Positions 45,298-53,003 of a stretch of 64,000 nt of DNA are shown here, one piece after another; the stretch's first letter is position 1, and each line of letters starts with the position of its first letter. The notes under the pieces were generated by a model. That model ran no database searches, had not been told where the DNA came from, and was given only the letters and a program-made list of their open reading frames with translations. Location of the stretch: the NCBI RefSeq assembly GCF_007859715.1, contig NZ_SJPG01000001.1:4640001-4704000 (forward strand), given 5' to 3'. This stretch comes from Rubinisphaera italica. GTDB taxonomy: Bacteria; Planctomycetota; Planctomycetia; Planctomycetales; Planctomycetaceae. A program made the translations under genes and the position numbers.

Positions 45298-45369
45298 CCC
45301 GAAGCGTCAGCGAGGGGCCGACATTCCATTTCTCAACGGACGGAGTACTCCCTTGCGCTTCGTGCTTGT
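45298..45369. repeat. Family D inverted-repeat pair (diverged)
   Basis: cccgaagcgtcagcgagggg and ctcccttgcgcttcgtgctt gtt around ~30 bases, immediately upstream of the PQQ/TPR gene (in its promoter region). Confidence 0.55.
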
Positions 45370-45575
45370 TTTCAAATCTCCACTCAAAATTATACGACCC
45401 CTTTCTTTCAACTGCTACTACCTTTTTCAATCTCGGGCTCGAATTTCAGGTTCCATTTACGACTGGGACAACACGAATATTCTTGTAAAATGACTCGGTA
45501 GGAAGACATCCTGCCCTTTTTCCGTCATGATATGGATCAACCTCGCCTCATGCTTTCCCTCATTTTAACGGAGCC

Positions 45576-48551
45576 ATGAACACAATGATCACCTCTCCCC
45601 GCATTCTCACTTGGATGATTGCACTCTGCCTGCCATCGACACTCTATGCCGCCGAACCGATCGACCACGATGCCGCCCTCGAAGCCTACTTCGATCACCA
45701 GACATCGCAAATCGAACTCGAAACCATTGCCCGCCTCGAATCGGATGTCCAGTACAAAGACGAGCAGGAAACCTACCGCAAGCAACTCGCCAGCATGCTC
45801 GGCCTCTCCCCGATGCCCGAACGCACACCTCTCAAGCCGGTCGTCACAGGGGAAATTGAAGAAGAGACCTTCACCGTCAAGAATCTGCAGTTCCAGGCCT
45901 CGCCCGGTCTCTATGTCACCGCGAATCTCTACCTGCCCAAGAATACTGAAAAACCAGCCCCGGCTATTCTGTATGTTTGTGGACACTCCAATAACAAAAA
46001 GGATGGCATCTCCTACGGCAACAAAGTCGGCTATCAGCATCATGGCATCTGGTATGCCCAGAATGGCTATGTCTGTCTGATGATCGATACCATTCAACTC
46101 GGCGAATTTCAGGGAATCCATCACGGCACCTACAGCAAGGGAATGTGGTGGTGGAACGCTCGCGGCTACACCCCGGCTGGCGTTGAAGCCTGGAATGGCA
46201 TCCGCAGTATCGATTACCTGCAGTCCCTTCCCGAAGTCGATCCCGAACGCATCGGCGTTACCGGACGCAGCGGAGGCGGAGCCTACTCCTGGTGGATTGC
46301 CGCTCTCGATAAACGAATCAAAGCAGCCGTCCCGGTCGCGGGAATCACCTCGATGCGAAATCATATCGTCGACGACTGCATCGAAGGCCATTGCGACTGC
46401 ATGTTCCAGGTCAACTCCGAAGCCTGGGATTTTCCAATGATCTCCGCTTTAGTCGCTCCCCGAGCACTACTGATCACCAATACCGACAAAGACTCCATCT
46501 TCCCGCTCGATGGCGTGATGGATGTTTACTGGAAAACCAAAATGGTCTACGAGCATTTCGGAGCCGAAAAGAATCTCGGCATCGCCATCGCAGAAGGCCC
46601 GCATAAAGATACCCAGCGTCTGCAAGTCAACGAATTCGAATGGTTCGACCGACATCTCAAGCACAGTGATGAGCAAGCCCAGCCTGCGGAAAAACTCTAC
46701 GAACCGGAACAACTTCGCGTCTTCCACGAATTACCAGCCGATGAAATCACATCCACAATTCACGACTCCTTTGTGCCGATGGCTGAACCACCAGAGTTGA
46801 CCACCGCTAAGGAGTGGCAGGAATATGCCCGCAATACCCACGAACAACTCAGCACGAATTCGTTCGCACATTGGCCAGTGACTCCCACCAAACCCATATT
46901 TATTGACCTGAAATCCACTGTAACCAATTTGATTCGAGAGTTGACATTACGATTTGACTCCCAAACTCACGTGCCTCTCACGTTATCAGTTCTCGAATCG
47001 GCTTCCCGCAATCCCACTGACCCCGTCACCGTCACATTGCATATCGTTGATGAAGAACCAAACAAGGAAAACCGCAAAGAGTTCCTGCCCGATTCGCCTC
47101 AGGAAATCTCCATGATTTTCACACCGCGAGGCCTTGGATCCAATCAATGGTCGGGCGATGAGAAAAAGCAAAACCACATCCGACGTCGCTTCGCTCTCAT
47201 CGGACAATCACTCGACAGTATGCGAGTCTGGGACATCATGGCTGCCATCCGCCTTGTTCGACAGACTTTTCAGGATCAAGATGTCGAACTGATCGTCGAC
47301 GCCTCAGGCAATCAGGCCATCAATGCCCTGTATGCCAACCTCATGCTCGATCATCCTGTCGATCAACTTGTCTTGAAAGACATCCCCACTTCTCATATGC
47401 AGGGGCCGACTTATTTGAACGTGCTTAGAATTCTGGATATCCCTCAAGCCCTGGCACTCGCCGCTCAAAACACGCCGATTAATCTCGATGGCGAAGTGGC
47501 AGGCGTGTTGGATTTTTACAAGCAGCTGCAAAAATTAGAGGGTGTCTCCTTGAAACCGATTCAGACTTCTGATCAGGATGTGACATCAGTTAATGAATTG
47601 GATAGCGTAGACATTTGCCAGATCGAAAATGCGTCGGACGAACCCGATTCCCCCCTCACCATTGAAGAGCCGGAAAACCTCGACATGAAAACCTTCGGCG
47701 GCTCCCAATTCTGGAGTGATATTCACTTTTTTCGCGACTTCCGCATTCAGCAGAACGTCTTCACGCAACATTGCCGCCTGCTCGATAATCGTAACGTCCG
47801 CTATGAATATGGCGAATTCGATGCCTGTGTTGCAAAACTGGAAGAGATTCGTGTCGAACAGGAACTCAAGCCGATGTCCGGCGAAGCGGTCATCCTCCTG
47901 CATGGCATCCTCCGCTCGGCCAGTTCGTTCACGCCGCTCAAGAAATCGCTGGAAGAACAGGGCTATATGGTTTTCGCGGCTAACTATCCCAGTACGAAAA
48001 TCACGATTGAACAGGCCGCTGCTGACTTACAGAAAATTATCGACTCTCTCGAAGGCGTCGAAACCATTCACCTCGTCGGCCACAGCATGGGCGGACTCGT
48101 CATCCGCGCCTGGTTCGGCCTGCCGGGAAGTGAATCTATTGCACAGCAACTGATCGGCAAAGTCGTCATGCTCGGCACCCCGAATCACGGAGCCGAAATG
48201 GCCGACTTCTTCGACAAGTTTCCCCCCTTCCACTGGCTGATGGGCAAAGCCGGCAGCCAGCTGCGGACAATGGATGAAACCATCGACAAACTTCCCATTC
48301 CGACGGTGCCCTTCGGCGTCATCGCCGGAGCCCGCGGCTCCAATTCCAACGGCTACAACCCCATGATCCCCGGCGACGACGACGGCACCGTCACCGTCGC
48401 CAGCACCAACCTCGAAGGCATGACCGACTTCTACTCCTTCCCCTGCCTGCACCTTTACTTAATGCGCGACAAACGAGCAATTACGGCGATTGAAAACTTT
48501 TTGAAGACGGAATCGTTCACATTAGAAAACGAAACCCCCACTAATACGTGA
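45576..48551 (+). CDS. Exported tandem alpha/beta-hydrolase: acetyl-xylan-esterase-like plus lipase-like
   Basis: 991 residues. Signal peptide (TWMIALCLPSTLYAAEP). First hydrolase ~70-360: nucleophile elbow GVTGRSGGGAYSWW (Ser ~232), later ITNTDKDSIFPLDG and GPHKDTQRLQVN for the Asp and His, resembling carbohydrate/acetyl-xylan esterases of planctomycetes. A middle region (~400-760) includes another hydrolase-like remnant without a clear nucleophile. The C-terminal ~210 residues are a second hydrolase: VILLHGILRSASSF oxyanion loop, LVGHSMGGLVIRAWF elbow (Ser ~835), GDDDGTVTVAST and CLHLYLMRD. The fusion of two different esterase types is unusual. ATG 45576 or 45585; the second has better spacing from GGAG. 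Confidence 0.85.
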   Translation: MNTMITSPRILTWMIALCLPSTLYAAEPIDHDAALEAYFDHQTSQIELETIARLESDVQYKDEQETYRKQLASMLGLSPMPERTPLKPVVTGEIEEETFTVKNLQFQASPGLYVTANLYLPKNTEKPAPAILYVCGHSNNKKDGISYGNKVGYQHHGIWYAQNGYVCLMIDTIQLGEFQGIHHGTYSKGMWWWNARGYTPAGVEAWNGIRSIDYLQSLPEVDPERIGVTGRSGGGAYSWWIAALDKRIKAAVPVAGITSMRNHIVDDCIEGHCDCMFQVNSEAWDFPMISALVAPRALLITNTDKDSIFPLDGVMDVYWKTKMVYEHFGAEKNLGIAIAEGPHKDTQRLQVNEFEWFDRHLKHSDEQAQPAEKLYEPEQLRVFHELPADEITSTIHDSFVPMAEPPELTTAKEWQEYARNTHEQLSTNSFAHWPVTPTKPIFIDLKSTVTNLIRELTLRFDSQTHVPLTLSVLESASRNPTDPVTVTLHIVDEEPNKENRKEFLPDSPQEISMIFTPRGLGSNQWSGDEKKQNHIRRRFALIGQSLDSMRVWDIMAAIRLVRQTFQDQDVELIVDASGNQAINALYANLMLDHPVDQLVLKDIPTSHMQGPTYLNVLRILDIPQALALAAQNTPINLDGEVAGVLDFYKQLQKLEGVSLKPIQTSDQDVTSVNELDSVDICQIENASDEPDSPLTIEEPENLDMKTFGGSQFWSDIHFFRDFRIQQNVFTQHCRLLDNRNVRYEYGEFDACVAKLEEIRVEQELKPMSGEAVILLHGILRSASSFTPLKKSLEEQGYMVFAANYPSTKITIEQAAADLQKIIDSLEGVETIHLVGHSMGGLVIRAWFGLPGSESIAQQLIGKVVMLGTPNHGAEMADFFDKFPPFHWLMGKAGSQLRTMDETIDKLPIPTVPFGVIAGARGSNSNGYNPMIPGDDDGTVTVASTNLEGMTDFYSFPCLHLYLMRDKRAITAIENFLKTESFTLENETPTNT

Positions 48552-48552
48552 T

Positions 48553-48578
48553 ACAAGCACGAAGCGCAAGCGAGTGAG
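48553..48578 (+). repeat. Half of a family D repeat
   Basis: acaagcacgaagcgcaagcg agtgag: one arm, directly after the esterase stop and before the long family A unit. Confidence 0.6.
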
Positions 48579-48593
48579 TTCTTAAGAGGGTGT

Positions 48594-48696
48594 CTGGGAG
48601 ACGAACGATAAATTTTCAGTTTAATAGACAGGGAGAGCGAACGGCGAAGCCTCTTGTGCTTTCAGCACCCAACCGACGATATCGGTTGGGTCACCC
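48594..48696 (+). repeat. Long family A repeat, 103 bp
   Basis: ctgggagacgaacgataaat, gagagcgaacggcgaagcct, cttgtgctttcagcacccaa, ccgacgatatcggttggg. It aligns without gaps over 103 bases with 52334-52436, with about ten mismatches by eye. The shorter copies elsewhere share only the right-hand part. Confidence 0.85.
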
Positions 48697-48697
48697 G

Positions 48698-49111
48698 CGA
48701 ACGACTCAGTTGTTTATCAACTATGGCGACAACTCCGGCTCACTCGATCCTCAAGGCTTCCCGCCTTTCGGCAAAGTGATTGAGGGGATGGATGTTGTTG
48801 ATTCTCTTAACTCTGAATATGGGGAGCAGCCTGATCAGGGGCAGATTCAGTCGCGTGGCAATGAATATTTGAAGAAGAGTTTTCCTAATCTTGATTACAT
48901 CAAGTCGGCTGAGATTATTCAGGAAACGAAGGCTCCGGCAGAGCCGGTCGAGACGCCAGTCGCTGAGCCTGAGATGACGACCTCAAGCCCGGTAGAAACG
49001 GGTACCTCGACTCCGGCACCGGTTGCGACTTCAACTGCTCCTGCTGAAGGGACGTCGACACCAGCCGGGACGTCTTCGGTGCCGGTGGAGACGATTGAAG
49101 AGATTCAGTGA
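48698..49111 (+). pseudogene. 5'-truncated cyclophilin-type peptidyl-prolyl isomerase
   Basis: The frame starts mid-domain with RTTQLFINYGDNSGSLDPQG, FPPFGKVIEGMDVVDSLNSE and GNEYLKKSFPNLDYIKSA. This is the C-terminal third of a cyclophilin, a protein folding enzyme normally ~170 residues; its N-terminal two thirds including the catalytic FHR are missing. The first residue lies directly after the 103-bp family A repeat, so the gene was broken at that repeat. A Pro/Thr/Ala-rich tail follows (ETPVAEPEMTTSSPVETGTS). The in-frame ATG/GTG upstream lies in repeat sequence, so a functional product is unlikely. Confidence 0.75.
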
Positions 49112-49139
49112 GCACTTTTCCATGAGGGCCACCCGTGAA

Positions 49140-49170
49140 TAGCAGGAAGGCAGGCAGGAGCCTGCCCTTG
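49140..49170 (+). repeat. Family F (REP-like) palindrome
   Basis: agcaggaaggcaggcaggag cctgcccttg. Lies precisely between the cyclophilin remnant and the Rhs remnant. Confidence 0.7.
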
Positions 49171-49174
49171 GCTT

Positions 49175-49635
49175 ACCTATGTTATAAACAACCCATTGAG
49201 TTTTAGCGATCCAAGCGGAAATAATCCAGCCGTAATTATTGTAGGAGGGGTTGCAATCGCGATTACTGAAGCTGAGGCAATTGCAGCCGCTTTTGGCCTT
49301 ACTTTAACAGCATGCTTGGCAACGCCGTCGTGCTTACAAGCTTTAATCAGCGCAGTCAATAACATAGGTACACCAGTAGACGAAGCAATTGCCGACGCGA
49401 GGGGATGGGTTACTGATTTAATTCGTTACTGTAAAAACTTAAAGTTGAGATGTAAAATGAGAGTACATCCAGCTCATCACTTCTGGCCGACTCCGACAAC
49501 AAATTTTCCATATGTTAAGAAATGTTGGATGAATCATGTTCAGGTTAATTGCTGGATTAATGGTGTTCCAGGGTCAATAGAATATCGTGCTCCATTTGGA
49601 CCGTGCTGTAAATTCAAAAATTGTGCGATGGTGGT
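49175..49635 (+). pseudogene. Orphan Rhs-type C-terminus (polymorphic toxin tip), 5'-truncated and split by ISAs1
   Basis: The frame begins TYVINNPLSFSDPSGNNPAV: YxxNNPLxFxDPSG is the conserved end of Rhs/YD-repeat cores, right before the variable toxin tip. What follows (~140 residues) is the tip: VIIVGGVAIAITEAEAIAAA, then a Cys/His/Trp-rich part (CKMRVHPAHHFWPTPTT, KKCWMNHVQVNCWING, FGPCCKFKNCAMVV). The whole Rhs core is missing; homology starts at the end of a family F repeat. The right end is cut by an ISAs1 element (49636). A TTG at 49196 could start translation, but the fragment is probably dead. Toxin activity not recognised. Confidence 0.65.
49626..49635. repeat. 10-bp target-site duplication (left) of ISAs1 copy 1
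   Basis: cgatggtggt at 49626-49635, repeated exactly at 50917-50926, immediately outside the inverted repeats. Confidence 0.9.
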
Positions 49636-50916
49636 CAGGGCTTACGCATCGATTGTTTCTGGTGGCGTGAAGACTTTCAACAGGTAATTCGGATCTAATG
49701 CACAGTTCATTCGCTTGCACTTTGCTCCCCTTTTGAGTGTTGTTTCCTGACGAAGCAAGCTGGTTGAAAGTCGTCTCACCGCTGCCAGATTACTCGCTCC
49801 GTTTCGGTCCTGCTGGCGTCGATGGTCTTCGCCGAACGTCACGTCCAGAATCCAGTGCTGACTATTCTCAATGCTCCAATGGCGACGGATTGCTTCGGCA
49901 ACAAACTTGGCTCGTGGCGGATGCGAGCTGACAAACAATCGTGATTCCCAAGTCTCTTTTTCGTCGACTTGACGACGCGACACCGTGACAACCAATGTCT
50001 TCAGATCTCGCCATTTCTCACGCTGTGGATGATCTTTGGGTATTTCCAGAACATGGCAGGTACGTTCTTCCATGCGGCCATGTCCAGAGTTCGAACTCTC
50101 AAACACATGGTGCTTGACTCCACTAAAATCTCGCTCTGCCTCCACATCAAATAACGCCTGCATGTCGTCCTTGAGCGATGACTGATTCCCTTTGAGAGCC
50201 AGCACATAATGCCCTTTTTGCTCTCGTATTTGTGCAGCAATCTCCGTCTGGCAACCCATTGCATCAATCGTGACCGTGTTCCCTTTGAGGTCCAGCATGG
50301 TCAACAGTTGTGGAATAGCCGTGATCTCATTGGACTTTTGCTCACAAGTAACCTGACCGAGTGTCAGGCCATTATCACTCGACCATGCAGTCACCAGGTG
50401 CAACATCTTCTTTCCAGTCCGCTTGGCAAACGAGCGTCTGAGTGCCTTGCCATCAATGGCAATTAATTGACCGTCCGTCGCATCCTGAATAGCGTGAGTC
50501 CATTGAAACAGACTCGTCGAAAACTGCTTCGGGTCAAGCATTCCAAAGACTCGTCGGAATGTGTCGTGAGCAGGAATTCCGTTGGGAAGTGCCAGGAACT
50601 TTTCGAGCCATTCGCGACGTCCGTTGCCAAACGTTTCCAGGTCTGTCCAGTCATCAGCTCCGCACGTCACGCCCAGAATGGTTATGGCAATGATGTCGAT
50701 CAGCAGATGCTCGCAAGAGTTCTCGTTGCGGGGATCTTCCAGTTCTGAGAAACACGATTCGAGCATCGCAACAAATCCTCGTGCCTGGTCTTCCATGACC
50801 GCCTCCTGCTAAAACGATCATCCCGCTGCCCGCCACCGGACAATTCTCGACACGACCAAGACCACAAGATACAATATGTCAAGCAGTTGCGTCGAGCAAT
50901 CGGTGCGTAAGCCCTG
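49636..50916 (-). mobile_element. ISAs1-family insertion sequence, copy 1 (1281 bp)
   Basis: Terminal inverted repeats cagggcttacgcatcgattg (49636-49655) and caatcggtgcgtaagccctg (50897-50916), 19 of 20 matching. Flanked by a perfect 10-bp duplication, in line with the 8-10 bp made by this family. It lies inside the Rhs tip frame, so the insertion is what ended that gene. One intact transposase inside. Confidence 0.95.
49642..50796 (-). CDS. ISAs1-family transposase (intact)
   Basis: 384 residues, normal for ISAs1 (H-repeat-associated type). N-terminal DDE_Tnp_1-associated part: ELEDPRNENSCEHLLIDIIA, GADDWTDLETFGNGRREWL, then LPNGIPAHDTFRRVFGMLDP. Catalytic core: IAIDGKALRRSF, TVTIDAMGCQTEIA (Asp), YVLALKGNQ, and RRHWSIENSQHWILDVTFGED (Glu). 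Start ATG 50796. It stops inside the left inverted repeat. The frame is intact, so it could supply transposase to the frameshifted relative at 53134, though their termini differ. Confidence 0.95.
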   Translation of the reverse strand: MEDQARGFVAMLESCFSELEDPRNENSCEHLLIDIIAITILGVTCGADDWTDLETFGNGRREWLEKFLALPNGIPAHDTFRRVFGMLDPKQFSTSLFQWTHAIQDATDGQLIAIDGKALRRSFAKRTGKKMLHLVTAWSSDNGLTLGQVTCEQKSNEITAIPQLLTMLDLKGNTVTIDAMGCQTEIAAQIREQKGHYVLALKGNQSSLKDDMQALFDVEAERDFSGVKHHVFESSNSGHGRMEERTCHVLEIPKDHPQREKWRDLKTLVVTVSRRQVDEKETWESRLFVSSHPPRAKFVAEAIRRHWSIENSQHWILDVTFGEDHRRQQDRNGASNLAAVRRLSTSLLRQETTLKRGAKCKRMNCALDPNYLLKVFTPPETIDA

Positions 50917-50950
50917 CGATGGTGGTCCTTACTCGATTTAGTAAGCTAAC

Positions 50951-51337
50951 TCAACCGTCCAATAGTTCCCGCACCTTTTCAGCAACAACTATTCGATTCT
51001 TAGAAGAAAGCATCCAACGGGGGAGCACCTCAACCCAAGTGGACACCGGAAACTCAGGCCGCTCGCGACTACCTTCAATGTACTCGAGCAGCGCCTGCCC
51101 ATGTTCTTCGTTATTGAACCAAAGCAGTTGCCCTCGAACATCTGCCTTGTACCACAATTCAAACGGGACACCTGTTGCAGATTCCTGCGTATTTCCGCAG
51201 CTTAAACAAGTTATCCTGACTGCCACCATCTCAGCAGTTGCCTCGCGATATGTTCCACGCACCCCAAAGGGGCGCATTAAAGCAATTGCCTGCCCCTTGC
51301 AGCCTGCACACCGAACTGCGAATTTTACTTGCCCCAT
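50951..51337 (-). CDS. Zinc-ribbon hypothetical protein, possibly immunity-related
   Basis: About 128 residues counted from MGQVKFAVRCAGCKGQAIAL (ATG ~51337); a longer frame reaches 51397. Two cysteine pairs (CAGC; CLSCG) should bind zinc. The C-terminal half (LLWFNNEEHGQALLEYIEGS, LPRWMLSSKNRIVVAEKVRE) matches a widespread hypothetical family with the pattern W-N-x-EH-x-x-LLEYI ... LPRWM-x-x-KNR. Function not known. It faces the Rhs tip remnant and lies beside the HEAT-like gene, so a link to toxin immunity is a guess from context only. Confidence 0.65.
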   Translation of the reverse strand: MGQVKFAVRCAGCKGQAIALMRPFGVRGTYREATAEMVAVRITCLSCGNTQESATGVPFELWYKADVRGQLLWFNNEEHGQALLEYIEGSRERPEFPVSTWVEVLPRWMLSSKNRIVVAEKVRELLDG

Positions 51338-51448
51338 TCCATGCCTTACTAACGAAAAAAGCTGAGCCACAGCCGAACTGCGACTCCGCGAACCCAATGC
51401 TCTTGCGATAAACCGCTGCGCACATCGGCTGTTGGCTCCGGCGACAGG

Positions 51449-51829
51449 TTAGGCCACTGGCTTCTCATCATAACTCCATCCTAAAAAATGCGCCGTGTCA
51501 TCCGCTGCATCATGACCATGACCGCGAATGTAATCGTTGGTGTCACGCAATGCAGCCTCAATAATCGGCTGAACTGTGGCTCGGTCGAGTTGCTGATGAA
51601 CGCGAGCAATGTGGCCGAAACCAAGCACAGCGTTACCGCGCACGTTGAAGTGATGGTGCGTGGAAAGCCGGACGCACAAACCCTGGGCGTAACGCCAGTC
51701 ATCATGGTGCATCGAAACACCGATAACTGCTCGAAGCAATACCTCTGTGTCGTCATCACGTAAAGCCCGCTCGACAACCTCGTGGCTCCACTCACCAATC
51801 TCTTCGTATTTGCGATGTGACTGAGACAT
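51449..51829 (-). CDS. HEAT-like small protein of the immunity type
   Basis: 126 residues: EVVERALRDDDTEVLLRAVI, DDWRYAQGLCVRLSTHHHFN, VRGNAVLGFGHIARVHQQLD and YIRGHGHDAADDTAHFLGW. This is a recurrent small HEAT-repeat family found next to Rhs/polymorphic toxin loci and as orphan immunity genes; I recognise the pattern, not a named family. It has no signal peptide. Starts ATG 51829, with the zinc-ribbon gene ~110 bases further in the same direction. Probably an immunity protein left over from the toxin locus (inference). Confidence 0.65.
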   Translation of the reverse strand: MSQSHRKYEEIGEWSHEVVERALRDDDTEVLLRAVIGVSMHHDDWRYAQGLCVRLSTHHHFNVRGNAVLGFGHIARVHQQLDRATVQPIIEAALRDTNDYIRGHGHDAADDTAHFLGWSYDEKPVA

Positions 51830-52073
51830 GAGGTGTGAAGTGGCCTAACAGGTATTCGACCGCCGAAGTACGGCAAAGTTTTACCGCATTTATTGGGTCG
51901 AGCACGGATACAATACTTAACTTTAGAAGAATGCATAGGCTCTTTGTCACAGAACGCTGATGATCCAAAGAAAATATACCGCAATCTTCACAACACCAAT
52001 AAGCGTACATGCCTGAGTCAGACTCTTCAAGAATGATCCCATGAATTCAAATCGCCACGATATCTTTTAGTTT

Positions 52074-52233
52074 CGTAGGGTGCGTCTCGACGCACCTTGC
52101 AATGATTGCAGAACCAATCTACGATCCATTTCAGACGTTCTAAGTACGCCCAGTTCATCAGTTAGGCCAACCAATTTGGTATGATGAGGGGTTCAATAAC
52201 TTCGGGTGAAAGGTGCGTCGAGACGCACCCTAC
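52074..52233. repeat. Pair of family E palindromes facing each other
   Basis: cgtagggtgcgtctcgacgc acc (52074) and aggtgcgtcgagacgcaccc tac (52211) are inverted copies ~110 bases apart. Confidence 0.65.
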
Positions 52234-52271
52234 TTACCTACCCTCGCATTGCCTGCTCAAACAAATTTGAG

Positions 52272-52320
52272 TCAAGTAGGGCAGGCTCCTGCCTGCCTTC
52301 TTTCTGTGGAAGGTCGTTTG
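52272..52320 (-). repeat. Family F (REP-like) palindrome with accessory tail
   Basis: caagtagggcaggctcctgc ctgccttctttctgtggaag gtcgtttg. The tail tgtggaaggtcgttt is shared with 56695-56748 and, reversed, with 17228-17265. Confidence 0.75.
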
Positions 52321-52333
52321 AACGCTTGGGTAA

Positions 52334-52436
52334 CTGGGAGACGAACGATAAATTTGCAGTTAAATAGACAGGGAGAGCGAACGGCAAAGCCTCGTGTGCT
52401 TTCAGCACCCAACCGACGGAGTCGGTCGGGCCACCA
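52334..52436 (+). repeat. Long family A repeat, 103 bp, second copy
   Basis: Ungapped match to 48594-48696 (offset exactly 3740): ctgggagacgaacgataaat ... cagcacccaaccgacggagtcgg. Confidence 0.85.
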
Positions 52437-52441
52437 TCCGG

Positions 52442-52720
52442 CTAACAAAACTTTTGCATGTCCGCTCCGTCTTTTTCAATACATGGTTCTCTAGGTTCAA
52501 AGTGATCATGGTTAGATTCTTCAGAGCACCTACAGCATGGAACGTCATTATTTTTCCAGCTGGAAGGGGGGTCTATGAGGCGAGTGCACCCCTCAGAGGT
52601 TGATAAATCCCATTCAAAAGCAGTACTAACCCACCACCAACAGTACCGTCGAGGACAATCAGATTTTGTGAAATTATTGGCTCGCTCCAAATCCTCAATG
52701 CTTGGGTCGTTACGTTTCAA
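52442..52720 (-). CDS. Small Cys-rich hypothetical protein (possible immunity partner)
   Basis: 92 residues, acidic, with CPRRYCWWWV and CCRCSEESNHDHFEP; Cys/His content suggests metal binding. It begins 49 bases after the toxin-like remnant on the same strand, in the order toxin then immunity found in Rhs/CDI loci, and ends next to the family A repeat. No family recognised, and it may be a chance frame; I list it because codon composition and the Cys pattern look real. Confidence 0.4.
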   Translation of the reverse strand: MKRNDPSIEDLERANNFTKSDCPRRYCWWWVSTAFEWDLSTSEGCTRLIDPPSSWKNNDVPCCRCSEESNHDHFEPREPCIEKDGADMQKFC

Positions 52721-52769
52721 GTCCGCTTCCTTCCTAAATCAAAAAACGTGTAAATATATTCAAAAAATA

Positions 52770-53003
52770 CTAAGTTGCTTCAGATATTTTGATGTTGTCA
52801 ATTGAGCCATCAAGATATCTAAAGTAATGTCCTTCTAGGATGTCTCCATACTCACTTGACCATCTCTCATAGACTTTTAGAGTTCCTGCAGGTGCATCTG
52901 ATGATGTCGCTGGGGCAGGACTTCCTGATTTGTTACCATTGTACGACCAATTACCAGGGTCTCCATATTCATCGATTTCGGATAATGACATATTCTCCGC
53001 AAT
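52770..53003 (-). pseudogene. Remnant of a second toxin-like C-terminus, 5' end cut by ISAs1
   Basis: Outside the left end of ISAs1 copy 2 the minus strand stays open for 77 codons: IAENMSLSEIDEYGDPGNWS, YNGNKSGSPAPATSSDAPAG, YERWSSEYGDILEGHYFRYL, DGSIDNIKISEAT-stop. It looks like the end of a small globular domain and is followed by a short gene, as toxin tips are followed by immunity genes. An ATG at 53129 that would extend it lies inside the IS and is an artefact. No toxin family identified. Confidence 0.45.

Larger units (their letters stand above)
51830..52333. other. Intergenic region with E and F repeats
   Basis: About 500 bases without a supported gene. Holds family E palindromes at 52074-52098 and 52207-52233 and an inverted family F unit at 52272-52320, then the long family A unit. 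Small frames around 51481-52010 lack coding character. Confidence 0.5.

Noticed and set aside
45537..46391. A 284-codon minus-strand frame inside the esterase gene
   Set aside because: Antisense to a gene with clear signal peptide and catalytic motifs; composition is typical of a mirror frame.
50919..51365. A plus-strand frame continuing the Rhs tip beyond the ISAs1 element
   Set aside because: The frame stays open after removing the IS, but it runs antisense to the zinc-ribbon gene and loses any toxin-like character; probably chance openness.
48553..52436. Considered whether the regular palindromes form a CRISPR array
   Set aside because: Units are hundreds of bases apart, not evenly spaced, occur in both orientations, and no cas gene is present.
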